A stretch of 64,000 nt of DNA from Bacteroidota bacterium (GTDB taxonomy: Bacteria > Bacteroidota > Bacteroidia > Chitinophagales > Saprospiraceae), in the NCBI GenBank assembly GCA_029557915.1, contig JAKQHS010000030.1, forward strand, positions 124,001 through 188,000, in the 5' to 3' direction. Below are positions 17,865-26,916 of the stretch, in pieces (within the stretch, counting starts at the first letter, position 1; each line of letters opens with the position of its first letter). Under the pieces are notes generated by a model, which saw only the letters and a program-made list of their open reading frames with translations, did not search any database and was not told the DNA's origin. The translations under genes were made by a program, and so were the position numbers.

Positions 17865-19319
17865 TTATATTAAAACTTCTTTTAATATATTTTTATCGTC
17901 AAAGGGGAAACGCTTTCCCTGAATTTCCTGGTAGGTCTCATGGCCCTTCCCTGCGATCAGGATGATATCGCCCGGCCGGTCCGCCATCCTGGCTGCGCTC
18001 TTGATGGCTTCCCTGCGGTCGGACTGTCGGATCATCCGGTGCATTTGCTGGGGTTCAAGTCCGGCGATCATGTCATCCAGGATCTGTTGCGGATCTTCCG
18101 TCCTCGGGTTGTCCGAGGTAAAAATCACGGCATCGCTTTTTTCCATCGCTATGCGGGCCATCACCGGCCTTTTGGTTTTGTCCCGGTCTCCGCCGCATCC
18201 CACTACCGTGATCACCCTGGAACCAGGGGCCTTCAATTCTTTAATGGTATCGAGTACATTCGTCAATGCATCGGGAGTATGGGCGTAGTCGACGATGCCA
18301 AGCACTTTTTTCTCCGCGTGATAAACCGTATCGAACCGCCCATCCACGGCTGGCAAGCCGCTCATGCCGGCCAGGATTTCCATCGGCTCGAAACCAAGTT
18401 CCCGGGCGGCGGCAAAACAGGCCAGAAAATTGTACCCGTTGAAAGCGCCGATCAGGCGGCTGTGCACCTCCATCCCATTCACTTCAAGCACCAGCCCCTG
18501 GAGGGTATTGGCTTTTATTTTTCCCTTGACCTCGGCCAGTTGTTTCAGGGCATAAGTCACCACCCGGGCCCGGGTATTTTGCACCATCACCATGCCGTTG
18601 CGGTCGTCTTTATTGGTGACGGCAAAGGCATCCCGGGGCAACTGATCAAAAAACAACTTCTTACAATCCAGGTAATCCTTAAAGGTGCCGTGGTAATCCA
18701 GGTGGTCGTGGGTTAGATTGGTAAACACCCCGCCCGCAAACCGGAGCCCGGCCGTCCGCTGTTGTTTCATCGCGTGAGAACTCACTTCCATGAAAGCATA
18801 ATCACAACCCGCGCCGACCATGAGCGCCAGCATTTCATTGATCCGGATCACATCCGGGGTCGTATGACTGGTTTCCATCGCCCGGTCGTGGATATAGTTT
18901 CTCACGGTGCTCAGGAGACCTGCCTTGAACCCCAGGGCTTTCATGAGGCGGTAAAGCAAGGTGGCCGTGGTGGTTTTACCGTTGGTACCGGTGACTCCGA
19001 CCAACTTGAGCCTGGAGGAAGGCTGGCCGTAAAAACCATCCGCCAGGATCCCGGCTGCCAGGGCGGGATCTTTCACCTGGAGGAATTCCACCCCGGGGCT
19101 TAATACTTCCGGCAAGCTTTCACAAAGGATAGCCCTCGCCCCCTGTTCCACCGCAGCGCCGATGTACCGGTGACCGTCCGTGACCAGCCCTTTCTGGGCA
19201 ATGAAAACAAAGTTTTCTTTCACTCTTCGTGAATCCGACTCCACCCCTGCCACTTCAAATTCTGCGTTTCCCTTAATGTCAAAGAACTGTATATGCTTTT
19301 TTAATTCTGTCCAATTCAT
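17865..19319 (-). CDS. murE: UDP-MurNAc-tripeptide synthetase MurE (meso-DAP type)
   Basis: A 484-residue Mur ligase that adds the third stem-peptide residue in the cytoplasm. The ATP loop GVTGTNGKTTTATLL lies near residue 110, the carbamylated-lysine region near YLDCKKLFFD, and the substrate-choice motif reads SDNPRTEDP. DNPR is the motif of meso-diaminopimelate-adding enzymes, so the wall is predicted to be DAP-type. It starts three bases after the ftsI stop codon. It is the only Mur ligase in the window. Confidence 0.97.
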   Translation of the reverse strand: MNWTELKKHIQFFDIKGNAEFEVAGVESDSRRVKENFVFIAQKGLVTDGHRYIGAAVEQGARAILCESLPEVLSPGVEFLQVKDPALAAGILADGFYGQPSSRLKLVGVTGTNGKTTTATLLYRLMKALGFKAGLLSTVRNYIHDRAMETSHTTPDVIRINEMLALMVGAGCDYAFMEVSSHAMKQQRTAGLRFAGGVFTNLTHDHLDYHGTFKDYLDCKKLFFDQLPRDAFAVTNKDDRNGMVMVQNTRARVVTYALKQLAEVKGKIKANTLQGLVLEVNGMEVHSRLIGAFNGYNFLACFAAARELGFEPMEILAGMSGLPAVDGRFDTVYHAEKKVLGIVDYAHTPDALTNVLDTIKELKAPGSRVITVVGCGGDRDKTKRPVMARIAMEKSDAVIFTSDNPRTEDPQQILDDMIAGLEPQQMHRMIRQSDRREAIKSAARMADRPGDIILIAGKGHETYQEIQGKRFPFDDKNILKEVLI

Positions 19320-19322
19320 CCT

Positions 19323-21416
19323 TCAACCCATAGTTAGTTCGATGGTCTGCCCCTGAATTTTGGAGCCCGGCGCAATCGACTGGCTTCTCACCCGTCCATG
19401 CCCCTGCAACCTGACTTTTAATCCTTTATTTTCAAGCAAAAAGAGCGCATCGCGCAAACCCATTCCACGGACATCCGGTACCAGATCCTGCTGGAGGTTG
19501 ATCCCGGTCAGTTCAGGCTGGCTTTCGGTCGGACTGAGGCTGGCCCATTCATTGAGGCAACGGTTTTCAAACCTCACGCCGCTGAAATGCAGGAGGGTCC
19601 TGATGTCTGTAGCATAACCTCCTGCACGGATCCGGGCCGGCAGGGGCGCCGTATTCACAGGCGCTTGGTCCTCCGTCGCGATGAAGCGGGAAGCCACACT
19701 GTAATCCGCTATTTCCCGGAAGACGGGCATGGCAGCCGAGGCCCCATAATAGCCGTTGGCAGAGGGTTCGTAAATGACCACGATACATGAATAAACCGGG
19801 TCGTCCGCAGGAAAAAAGCCCGCAAACGAAGCCTGGTATTTTTTTCCCTGGTTGATATCCCCTTTGTAATAATTGGTTACGGCGGTCCCGGTTTTTCCCG
19901 CCACTTTATACAACCGGTTGCGCAGGGCATAAGCCGTGCCTCCGGAATCCGTTGTGCTTTTGAGTAATTCCATGGCCTGTTGGAGGGTCGAATGGCTGCA
20001 AATCTGGTTTTTCAGCACCTGGGGTTTATAGGTTTTTACCGGCTCCGAATACTCCAGGATCTGGTGTACCAACTGGGGCTTCATCATCCGGCCTTTATTG
20101 GCCACCGCATTGTAAAAAGTCAGGAGCTGGAGGGGCGTCAGGGTCAGTTCATATCCATGGGCCATCCAGGGAATGGAGGTGCAACTCCATTTTTGTTCGA
20201 CGTTGTAGGCTTCCTTAATATAAGGGGCGGGTTCTCCTTCGAGGTCGATGCGGGACCGTTCATTCAGACCAAACTGTTCGAGTCGCTTGACAAATTTTTT
20301 GGCATTTTTTTCATAATATTTCTGTGCGGTCACCGCCACCCCGACATTGGAGGACTGTGCAAATACCTGCTTCAGGGTCGGCAGGCTCCCTTTGCGTTTT
20401 TCGGAATCCCTGATTTTTTTGCCGCACAATTCCACCTCTCCTCCATGAATATCCACCCGGTCATCGAGACGGATATACCCGTCTTCCAGGAGGGCCATCA
20501 TGGTAGCCAGTTTGAAGGTGGAGCCCGGCTCTGTGGCTGCACCGACTGCGTAGTTCAGGTACTCGCCGATATCGTCTCCCGAGCGGACCAGGTTGGCCAT
20601 TGCTTTGATTGCGCCGGTCTTCACTTCCATCACCACGGCAGTGCCACCCAGTGCCTGGTGGTGGGCCACCGATTTGTACAGGGCTTGTTCGGTGATGTCC
20701 TGCAGATCGATATCAATATGGGTGATGATATCTTTTCCTCTTTTGGGTTCAAAGTCCCCGATATCGTCCACGGGAACCCAGATGTCCCTGGCTACCTTTT
20801 GGACCAGCCGGCTTCCCTTTTCACCACCCAGGACATCGTCATAATACCCTTCAAGCCCTACCGGTTTGGCGCCCTCACGCACCGAACCCAGTGTGCGGGC
20901 CGCAAGCATCCGGTATGGCCTCTCCCGCTTTGATTTACGCACCACGATCAATCCTCCCTTGTTGCCGCCCAGCCGGAACAAGGGGAAGGTCTTGATTTTT
21001 TCCAGCTGGCTGTAGGTCACTTCTTCCTTAATCAGCAGGTACCGGTTGCCAGCCTGGCGTTCCCGCCACAGCAGGTCGCGATAGGCTCTTTCGGAGATGA
21101 CCGGGTTGAGGTGCCGCGAAAGGCAAAGGGCCAGGGAATCAATGTTTTTTACGAATTTATCCTTCGGCACGGCCAGCAGGTCCATACGAACTTCAAACAG
21201 AGGCAGGGAGGTTACCAGCATACGGCCGTCCGAGGAAAGGATATTCCCCCTTTCCGGTTCTATGGGCTGATGCCTCACATACAAACTGTCTCCCCGGCCT
21301 CTCCAGGACTCCCCTTCAACGATGCCGATCTGGACCACCCGGCCCAGGATCAGGAAACCCGCAAGTACGAAGAGCAGGAAAACGACATAGGTTCTTATGA
21401 TGATTTCGTCTTTCAT
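19323..21416 (-). CDS. ftsI: Septal transpeptidase FtsI (PBP3) with PASTA domain
   Basis: A 697-residue class B penicillin-binding protein: a short cytoplasmic start, one membrane helix (VVFLLFVLAGFLILG), a dimerisation domain with EPERGNILSSDGR, and a transpeptidase domain with SxxK as STFK near residue 300, SSN near 355 and KTGT near 508. The last 60 residues form one PASTA domain (LVPDVRGMGLRDALFLLENKG). It cross-links septal peptidoglycan with FtsW. The PASTA domain is absent from E. coli FtsI but seen in many Bacteroidota. It lies three bases after the ftsL-like gene. Confidence 0.96.
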   Translation of the reverse strand: MKDEIIIRTYVVFLLFVLAGFLILGRVVQIGIVEGESWRGRGDSLYVRHQPIEPERGNILSSDGRMLVTSLPLFEVRMDLLAVPKDKFVKNIDSLALCLSRHLNPVISERAYRDLLWRERQAGNRYLLIKEEVTYSQLEKIKTFPLFRLGGNKGGLIVVRKSKRERPYRMLAARTLGSVREGAKPVGLEGYYDDVLGGEKGSRLVQKVARDIWVPVDDIGDFEPKRGKDIITHIDIDLQDITEQALYKSVAHHQALGGTAVVMEVKTGAIKAMANLVRSGDDIGEYLNYAVGAATEPGSTFKLATMMALLEDGYIRLDDRVDIHGGEVELCGKKIRDSEKRKGSLPTLKQVFAQSSNVGVAVTAQKYYEKNAKKFVKRLEQFGLNERSRIDLEGEPAPYIKEAYNVEQKWSCTSIPWMAHGYELTLTPLQLLTFYNAVANKGRMMKPQLVHQILEYSEPVKTYKPQVLKNQICSHSTLQQAMELLKSTTDSGGTAYALRNRLYKVAGKTGTAVTNYYKGDINQGKKYQASFAGFFPADDPVYSCIVVIYEPSANGYYGASAAMPVFREIADYSVASRFIATEDQAPVNTAPLPARIRAGGYATDIRTLLHFSGVRFENRCLNEWASLSPTESQPELTGINLQQDLVPDVRGMGLRDALFLLENKGLKVRLQGHGRVRSQSIAPGSKIQGQTIELTMG

Positions 21417-21419
21417 CCC

Positions 21420-21731
21420 CTATTTCTTCACAAGTTTTTTGGTCGAGGACTGTTTATGGTAGCCCAGTTCAAGGGGCCTGACATCGTTGGCGAGCTGGGT
21501 GGGTGAACTTGAAAAAAGGAATTCCGACCGGAAAGACATATACTGCCAGCGCAATTCCTTGACTTCCTCTCTCAGTTTGTGGATTTTCCTGACCTTCCGC
21601 TCCGCCTGGTGGGCGTTTGCGATATAAAGCAGGGCCAAAATGCCGGCGAAATAGATAAAAGGCAGGTGCTTGATCACCATTCCGCCGGCGAGGATTTGTT
21701 GTAGCCACTTATTTTGAGACCTTTCTTCCAT
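21420..21731 (-). CDS. FtsL-like divisome protein
   Basis: A 103-residue bitopic protein: charged cytoplasmic start, one membrane helix (LPFIYFAGILALLYIANA, about residues 23-40), then a coiled-coil stretch rich in Lys/Arg/Glu (KVRKIHKLREEVKELRWQY). Topology, length and position between rsmH and ftsI fit FtsL, which bridges FtsQ and FtsWI. FtsL sequences diverge fast, so the call rests on position and architecture. Confidence 0.8.
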   Translation of the reverse strand: MEERSQNKWLQQILAGGMVIKHLPFIYFAGILALLYIANAHQAERKVRKIHKLREEVKELRWQYMSFRSEFLFSSSPTQLANDVRPLELGYHKQSSTKKLVKK

Positions 21732-21815
21732 AAATTTTCCTGATTAAAAATGATACCCCTGCTCCGGAAGTGAATACACCTCCGGTTTGCCCTGGGCATT
21801 GTTTTTCCGCAGTGA

Positions 21816-22727
21816 TTATGCCGACTTTTCGGCAATTCGTAGTCGGGCACTGCGCACCCGGTAGTTTTCTTTTATTTCGTCTTCAGAGGGCCGGATCGAT
21901 TTTTTTGACACTGCCCTCAGTTTTATTATTTTGTTTCCAAACGGATCCTTTTTTACGAGTCCATCCACATCCCCGGTCTGAATAAGATGTTTGACCATCC
22001 GGTCCTCCAGGGAATGGTAGGAAAGGATCACCAGCCTGCCTCCCGGCTTCAACACCTCTACTGCGTCATTCAATAATTGACGCAGAGAGGTCATTTCTTC
22101 ATTCACCTCAATGCGGATCGCCTGGAATACTTTAGCCAGGTATTGGTTGACCGGGCCGACGGCTACGGACCTTGCCAGGTCCTCCAGTTGGGCTACGGTC
22201 GTCACCGGGTTCCGTTCCCTGCGTTGCATGATCAATTCCACCAACCGGTGCGCGTTCCAGACCTCTCCATACCCCCTCAGGATCTTTTCGAGTTTCGCCG
22301 GGTCCGTCCGGTTGATGACATCGGCCGCCGTCCTGGGCTGTTGCTGGTTCATTCGCATGTCCAGGGGCAGGTCCGGCCCGGTATGGCGGAATGCGAAACC
22401 CCTTCCGGGCATGTCCAGTTGATATGAGGAAACCCCCAGGTCCGCCAGCAGGCCGTCGATCTGGCCGATCCCATAGTATTTCAGAAACCGCCTGAGATAT
22501 CTGAAATTGGAATGAATCAGCAAAAACCTTCGATCCGCGATCCTGTTTTGGAAAGCTTGTTCATCCTGGTCAAATGCGATCAGGCGTCCGTTGACGCCCA
22601 ATTTCTCCAAAATCGCCCGGGAATGCCCTCCCCCGCCAAAGGTGGCATCCACATAGATGCCATCCGGTTGGATATGAAGGCCTTCCAGGCATTCCTGTAC
22701 CATCGCTGGCACATGGTATTCCATCAA
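21816..22727 (-). CDS. rsmH: 16S rRNA m4C1402 methyltransferase RsmH (MraW)
   Basis: A 303-residue SAM-dependent methyltransferase acting on 16S rRNA position C1402. It opens with YHVPAMVQECLEGL, then the SAM loop VDATFGGGGHSRAIL, DLGVSSYQLDMPGRGFAFR and the late ILSYHSLEDRMVKHL, all diagnostic of the family. It overlaps the mraZ stop by four bases and is separated from the ftsL-like gene by 84 bases without a recognisable signal. Confidence 0.97.
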   Translation of the reverse strand: MMEYHVPAMVQECLEGLHIQPDGIYVDATFGGGGHSRAILEKLGVNGRLIAFDQDEQAFQNRIADRRFLLIHSNFRYLRRFLKYYGIGQIDGLLADLGVSSYQLDMPGRGFAFRHTGPDLPLDMRMNQQQPRTAADVINRTDPAKLEKILRGYGEVWNAHRLVELIMQRRERNPVTTVAQLEDLARSVAVGPVNQYLAKVFQAIRIEVNEEMTSLRQLLNDAVEVLKPGGRLVILSYHSLEDRMVKHLIQTGDVDGLVKKDPFGNKIIKLRAVSKKSIRPSEDEIKENYRVRSARLRIAEKSA

Positions 22728-23203
22728 ATCCCTTTGGGTATTGACGAAGCCGGCTGGACCCCTCCAAAAACATTCGCCGCCAATTCGGAGAACTGATCCG
22801 GCTCGTTTGCCAGTTCAGCATTGTATTTTTTCTGATCCCATATCTCGATTTGATTGAGATAGGCAAACAGCGTGACGTTTTTTTCCAAGCCTGCGTATTC
22901 AGTAAGGTTTTTGGGAAGAAGAAGACGGTCGGCAGGATCGGCCAGGATCTGGGTGGCCCCCCGGTAAAAATACCGGACAAACTGCCTCTGGACCGGATCG
23001 TAGATATTGAGCTTATCCACTTCTGCCGCTTTCTGATCCCAAACCGGTTTGGGATACAACATCAGGCATTTTTCAAAACCGCGATTGATGACAAAATTCA
23101 GAACCATGCCCTGCTCCTCCATCTGGCGGATAAGGCCTGCGGGTAATTTAACCCTGCCCTTATCATCCACGGTGCTTTGATATTCTCCTGTAAAGCGGGA
23201 CAC
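22724..23203 (-). CDS. mraZ: Transcriptional regulator MraZ
   Basis: A 159-residue protein with two SpoVT/AbrB-like MraZ repeats. The first has GEYQSTVDDKGRVKLPAGL at residues 5-23 and the second ADPADRLLLPKNL near residue 95, each with the DxxGRxxLP-like core (weaker in repeat two). MraZ binds DNA as a ring-shaped multimer and represses the dcw promoter in E. coli. It is first in the cluster, and a matching TGGGN repeat array lies 38-62 bases upstream of its start, which suggests autoregulation. Confidence 0.96.
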   Translation of the reverse strand: MSRFTGEYQSTVDDKGRVKLPAGLIRQMEEQGMVLNFVINRGFEKCLMLYPKPVWDQKAAEVDKLNIYDPVQRQFVRYFYRGATQILADPADRLLLPKNLTEYAGLEKNVTLFAYLNQIEIWDQKKYNAELANEPDQFSELAANVFGGVQPASSIPKGI

Positions 23204-23223
23204 TCTCTGATTGGTTTATAGCT

Positions 23224-23231
23224 CAAATATA
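23224..23231 (-). promoter_or_regulatory. -7 box (TATATTTG) of the dcw cluster
   Basis: TATATTTG on the minus strand fits TAnnTTTG and ends 20 bases before the mraZ ATG. No TTTG is found 19-21 bases upstream; that space is filled by the MraZ-type repeats. Confidence 0.65.
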
Positions 23232-23240
23232 TATCAAGTG

Positions 23241-23265
23241 TCCCACTTTTTCCCATTATTACCTA
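23241..23265 (-). promoter_or_regulatory. MraZ-type operator: direct repeats with 10-base period
   Basis: On the minus strand the sequence reads TAGGT-AATAA-TGGGA-AAAAG-TGGGA: two exact TGGGN units and one degenerate unit, each separated by five bases. This is the layout described for the E. coli MraZ site (TGGGN repeats with five-base spacers). The array sits just upstream of the -7 box, where binding would block RNA polymerase. Confidence 0.7.
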
Positions 23266-23270
23266 CTTTT

Positions 23271-23447
23271 TTTTCAAATTTTTTAAAAATCTAATTTTCA
23301 TTGTATGTATTAAATATTGTAAATAAGCAATTTATACATTAAATATAATTAACCCATAATTAAAATTATGATATAAACAAAAATAAAACAGATATATAAA
23401 TATAACATATATCAATAATATGAAATAAAGCTCTTATAAAATGAAAT
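23271..23447. other. Very AT-rich intergenic tract upstream of mraZ
   Basis: By hand count about 23 of 177 bases are G or C (about 13%), against roughly half in the neighbouring genes. It contains short runs such as ATTAAATAT twice (starting at 23309 and 23338) and TATATAAATATAAC, but no open frame, tRNA or clear hairpin. It separates the dcw promoter from the glycosyltransferase 3' end and may bend DNA or bind a nucleoid protein. Confidence 0.6.
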
Positions 23448-23523
23448 GATTTTTTTTCCCGGCCGGGGCAATCCGTTGAGGAATTGGATCGAGAAAAAGG
23501 GGGATGAAAATTCCGGCCTTGCC

Positions 23524-24237
23524 TTATTTTTTCCGGTTCAGCCTGAGTTGAATCACTCCCAGTGCGGCTTCCTTTATGATCCCGCCATGCATTTTGGAGG
23601 TGCCGGCCACCCGGTCCGTGAAGGTGATGGGAATCTCCTTTATTTTGAATCCTTTATACCAGGATTTGTATTTCATTTCTATCTGGAAGGCATAACCGAT
23701 AAACCGGATGGCATCGAGGTCCAGGGTTTCAAGAACCTTTCTTTTATAGCAGACAAAACCGGCGGTAGGGTCTTTGACCGGCATTCCGGTGATCATGCGT
23801 ACATAGAGTGATGCCCCATAGGACAGGGCAAGACGGTCCCAGGGCCAATCGGAAACCTTTCCTCCTTTTACATATCTCGACCCAATGGCTATATCCGCCC
23901 CATCCTCACAGGCCCGGATGAGCTCAAGCACCTTTAAGGGCGGATGTGAAAAATCCGCATCCATTTCGATCAGATAATCAAACTTTTGCGCGATCCCCCA
24001 TTTAAAGCCAGTCAGATATGCCGTACCCAATCCCAGTTTACCCGGACGTTCGAGCAGGTGTATCCTTTTATTCCCTTCCTGTTTTTCCCTGACCAGTCCT
24101 GCCGTGCCATCCGGCGAACCGTCGTCCACGATCAGGATTTCAATACCGGGGCTGAGGGCCAAAACCTCCTCTAGGATCCGGAGTATATTTTCCTTTTCGT
24201 TAAAGGTGGGAATGATGACTAAAGTTCTTGGATGCAT
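23524..24237 (-). CDS. Polyprenol-phosphate mannosyltransferase-like GT2 enzyme
   Basis: A 237-residue GT-A glycosyltransferase of the DPM1/Ppm1 type: IPTFNEKENI at the N-terminus, the donor-binding ILIVDDGSPDGT, the metal motif EMDADFSHPP, and IGSRYVKGGKV followed by DPTAGFVCYKR. The lack of C-terminal membrane helices matches soluble dolichyl/polyprenyl-phosphate mannose synthases, which load a lipid carrier with a sugar for transfer across the membrane. It has its own canonical promoter (24254-24284) and reads leftward into the AT-rich tract. Confidence 0.85.
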   Translation of the reverse strand: MHPRTLVIIPTFNEKENILRILEEVLALSPGIEILIVDDGSPDGTAGLVREKQEGNKRIHLLERPGKLGLGTAYLTGFKWGIAQKFDYLIEMDADFSHPPLKVLELIRACEDGADIAIGSRYVKGGKVSDWPWDRLALSYGASLYVRMITGMPVKDPTAGFVCYKRKVLETLDLDAIRFIGYAFQIEMKYKSWYKGFKIKEIPITFTDRVAGTSKMHGGIIKEAALGVIQLRLNRKK

Positions 24238-24253
24238 CGGCCAGAAAAGGGGT

Positions 24254-24284
24254 CAAAGATAATCCGGTGAAAATATATGTCAAA
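24254..24284 (-). promoter_or_regulatory. Complete Bacteroidota promoter, TTTG-N19-TATCTTTG
   Basis: On the minus strand TTTG (24281-24284) is followed after 19 bases by TATCTTTG (24254-24261), 16 bases before the ATG of the glycosyltransferase at 24237. Both elements match the consensus exactly. Confidence 0.8.
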
Positions 24285-24306
24285 AAATATTAATATGATT
24301 CAGGGG

Positions 24307-26814
24307 TCAGGATTTGGCCAGCCTGAGAATGGTTTCGGCCACATCCTCCGCATTGGGCTTGGAAAAATAATCCCCGTCTGAACCGTAGGGAGGCCGGTGA
24401 GCGGCAGCCGAAAGGCAGACCGGGGCCGCATCCAGGTACGCATAAGCGCCCTGGGTATCCAGCACCTCCCTCATCATAAAAGCGGTGGCGCCGCCGGGCA
24501 CGTCCTCGTCGAGGAAGATGATTTTATTGGTTTTTTTCACCGACTGGGCGATCAGGTGGTCGAGGTCAAAGGGCAATAAGGTCCGGATGTCGATCAATTC
24601 AACATTTATGCCATGGGGTTTGACCATATGGATCGCTTGCTCGGCGACCCGGACACAGGAACCGTAAGTCACCAGGGTGAGATCTTCTCCTTCGAGCAGC
24701 ACCTCGGGCACGCCCAGAGGCAGGCAATAGGTACCCAGGTTATCCGGCACTCTTTCCTTAAGCCGGTATCCGTTGAGGGATTCAATGATGATCGCGGGAT
24801 CATCGGACTGCATCATGGTTTGATAAAATCCGGCGGCCTGGACCATGTTGCGGGGAACCAGGATATGTATTCCCCGGAGTGAATTCAACATCATGCCCAT
24901 GGGCGAACCGGAATGCCAGATGCCTTCCAGGCGGTGGCCACGGGTCCGGATGATGAGCGGGGCACATTGGACGCCATTGCTCCGGTAGCGAAGGCAAGCC
25001 AGGTCATCGGACAGGGGGGACAAAGCATAGATCAGGTAATCCAGGTATTGGATCTCAGCGATCGGACGGAGACCCCTCATGGCCATCCCAATCGCCTGAC
25101 CCACTATGGTCCACTCCCGGATGCCGGTATCAAAGATCCGTTCTTCCCCATACTTCATTTGCAGGCCTGCAAAGCCCTGGTTGACATCCCCGATCTTTCC
25201 CACATCCTCTCCGAAGGCTATGACTCTTGGATTCGATTCAAATAATTTATCGAAATACAGGTTTAATAATTTATATCCGCTCAGGGTGGGTGCATGGTCC
25301 GAATAAACCGGAGGTATGGGTTTTACCCGGATGGCGGCATTGCGGGTTTCACTGGTCTGGTGGGTATGAAACCGCAAGTGGGCTTTTTGATATACCTCGT
25401 TGAGCCAATTCTTGAGTTTAGTCCATACGGGATCCTTCTCCTGATCGGGAGTGGCGATCAACAACTGTCGAATGGACCGGGCGAGGTCACTGCTTACCGG
25501 TTCGCGGAGGGTTCTCAGTTCATCGATATGATGCTGGACCCGTCCCGCATGATATGGCCTCGAGGCAGCAACTTCAGCAAGCAGGTCCACGACCAACTCC
25601 AATTCCTTTCGGGTGTGGTCAAAGGCATGGGCCAGTGCGCGGTCCCTTTCTTTTTTTACAAACTCTTTGGCCTTGATTTTAAGGGCCTCATCCTCCTGGA
25701 GGCTTAACAGCCCTGCATCAAGCAACCAGCTCCGCATCACGGAAATTCCATCGAATTTTTTTTCCCAGTCCAGACGGTCTTTGGACTTATATCTTTCATG
25801 CGACCCGGAAGTCGAATGGCCCTGGGGCTGGGTCATTTCCTGGACATGGACCAGGACCGGAGTGGAATAGAGGCGGGAGATCTGGGTAGCTTTTTCAAAA
25901 ACCTTGCAGAGTTCAGGATAATCCCAGCCTTTTACGGTGAAAATCTGGATGCCTTCGCCCTGGCTTTCACCGAGGAAGCCTTCCAGGGCCTTGCTGATGG
26001 AGGCTTTCACGGTCTGCAGATGGACCGGTACCGAAATCCCGTATCCATCATCCCAGACAATCATGACGAGCGGCACCTGCATAATGGCGGCGGCATTCAT
26101 GGTCTCCCAAAAAGGTCCTTCTGCGGTGCCTCCATCCCCGATCGTGCAGAAAACGATTTCAGTACCCTTGTTGGAGAATGGCGTGCCGTCAAGGTCTGCC
26201 CGGCTTTTATAGATGCAAGAGGCCTGTGCGAGTCCCAGGGCCCGGCCTACCTGACCCGCGACGCAGGAAACATCCGAAATGACATTGTACTTATCGCGGT
26301 GTGCCGTCCAGTTGCCGTCCTCGCCGATCAATGGAGTTGCAAAATGATTGTTCATCTGCCTTCCCCCGGAAAAGGGATCGTTATCCGAATCGGAATACAT
26401 CTGACCGAAAAATTCATAGACCGAACAAAGGCCCAGGGAAAACATGATGGTCTGATCGCGGTAATATCCTGAACGAAAATCACCGGGCTGAATATAATGT
26501 GACAAGGCAACCTGGGGTATTTCCTTACCGTCCCCGAAAATGCCAAACTTCCCTTTACCGCTCAATACATCCTTGCGGCCCAGAATACTGACTTCACGGC
26601 TCACCAGCGAAATCCAGTAATCCTTTAAAATCCTTGCCTCCATGGTGTCGCCTGCAATACCCGTTTCCGGACCGGCTTCCAGCAGAAGTGCATCCCTGTT
26701 CATCAGCTTGGTTTTAAAATCAGGGGCAAGATACGATTTTGGAACGGATACCTTCCTTACCTCCGGCGGGAAAAGGCTTCCGGAATGGACTGGATTCCAG
26801 GCAGTATAGGCCAT
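24307..26814 (-). CDS. Branched-chain 2-oxoacid dehydrogenase E1, fused alpha and beta subunits
   Basis: An 835-residue one-piece E1. The alpha half (to about residue 480) binds thiamine diphosphate through GDGGTAEGPFWETMNAAAI and has the phosphorylation-loop-like STSGSHERYKSKD. The beta half begins near SGYKLLNLYFDKLFE, with VIAFGEDVGKIGDVNQG and a C-terminal transketolase domain (LVTYGSCVRVAEQAI). It would decarboxylate branched-chain (or related) 2-oxoacids and pass the acyl group to E2. No E2 or E3 gene is nearby. Fused E1 proteins of this type are common in Bacteroidota; pyruvate as substrate cannot be excluded. Confidence 0.88.
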   Translation of the reverse strand: MAYTAWNPVHSGSLFPPEVRKVSVPKSYLAPDFKTKLMNRDALLLEAGPETGIAGDTMEARILKDYWISLVSREVSILGRKDVLSGKGKFGIFGDGKEIPQVALSHYIQPGDFRSGYYRDQTIMFSLGLCSVYEFFGQMYSDSDNDPFSGGRQMNNHFATPLIGEDGNWTAHRDKYNVISDVSCVAGQVGRALGLAQASCIYKSRADLDGTPFSNKGTEIVFCTIGDGGTAEGPFWETMNAAAIMQVPLVMIVWDDGYGISVPVHLQTVKASISKALEGFLGESQGEGIQIFTVKGWDYPELCKVFEKATQISRLYSTPVLVHVQEMTQPQGHSTSGSHERYKSKDRLDWEKKFDGISVMRSWLLDAGLLSLQEDEALKIKAKEFVKKERDRALAHAFDHTRKELELVVDLLAEVAASRPYHAGRVQHHIDELRTLREPVSSDLARSIRQLLIATPDQEKDPVWTKLKNWLNEVYQKAHLRFHTHQTSETRNAAIRVKPIPPVYSDHAPTLSGYKLLNLYFDKLFESNPRVIAFGEDVGKIGDVNQGFAGLQMKYGEERIFDTGIREWTIVGQAIGMAMRGLRPIAEIQYLDYLIYALSPLSDDLACLRYRSNGVQCAPLIIRTRGHRLEGIWHSGSPMGMMLNSLRGIHILVPRNMVQAAGFYQTMMQSDDPAIIIESLNGYRLKERVPDNLGTYCLPLGVPEVLLEGEDLTLVTYGSCVRVAEQAIHMVKPHGINVELIDIRTLLPFDLDHLIAQSVKKTNKIIFLDEDVPGGATAFMMREVLDTQGAYAYLDAAPVCLSAAAHRPPYGSDGDYFSKPNAEDVAETILRLAKS

Positions 26815-26864
26815 ACCCTAATCCCATAAGTTTAACAGAGGGTTAACATAAAAGACGCAAGCGG

Positions 26865-26896
26865 TTTGTTATTCTATTTTCAAATGATTAAATTTG
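26865..26896 (+). promoter_or_regulatory. Complete Bacteroidota promoter, TTTG-N20-TAAATTTG
   Basis: TTTG (26865-26868) and TAAATTTG (26889-26896) are 20 bases apart and precede the ATG at 26917 by 20 bases. The upstream in-frame start at 26866 would lie inside the promoter, so the downstream ATG is preferred. Confidence 0.8.
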
Positions 26897-26916
26897 TATC
26901 CATTAAACACATTTCC

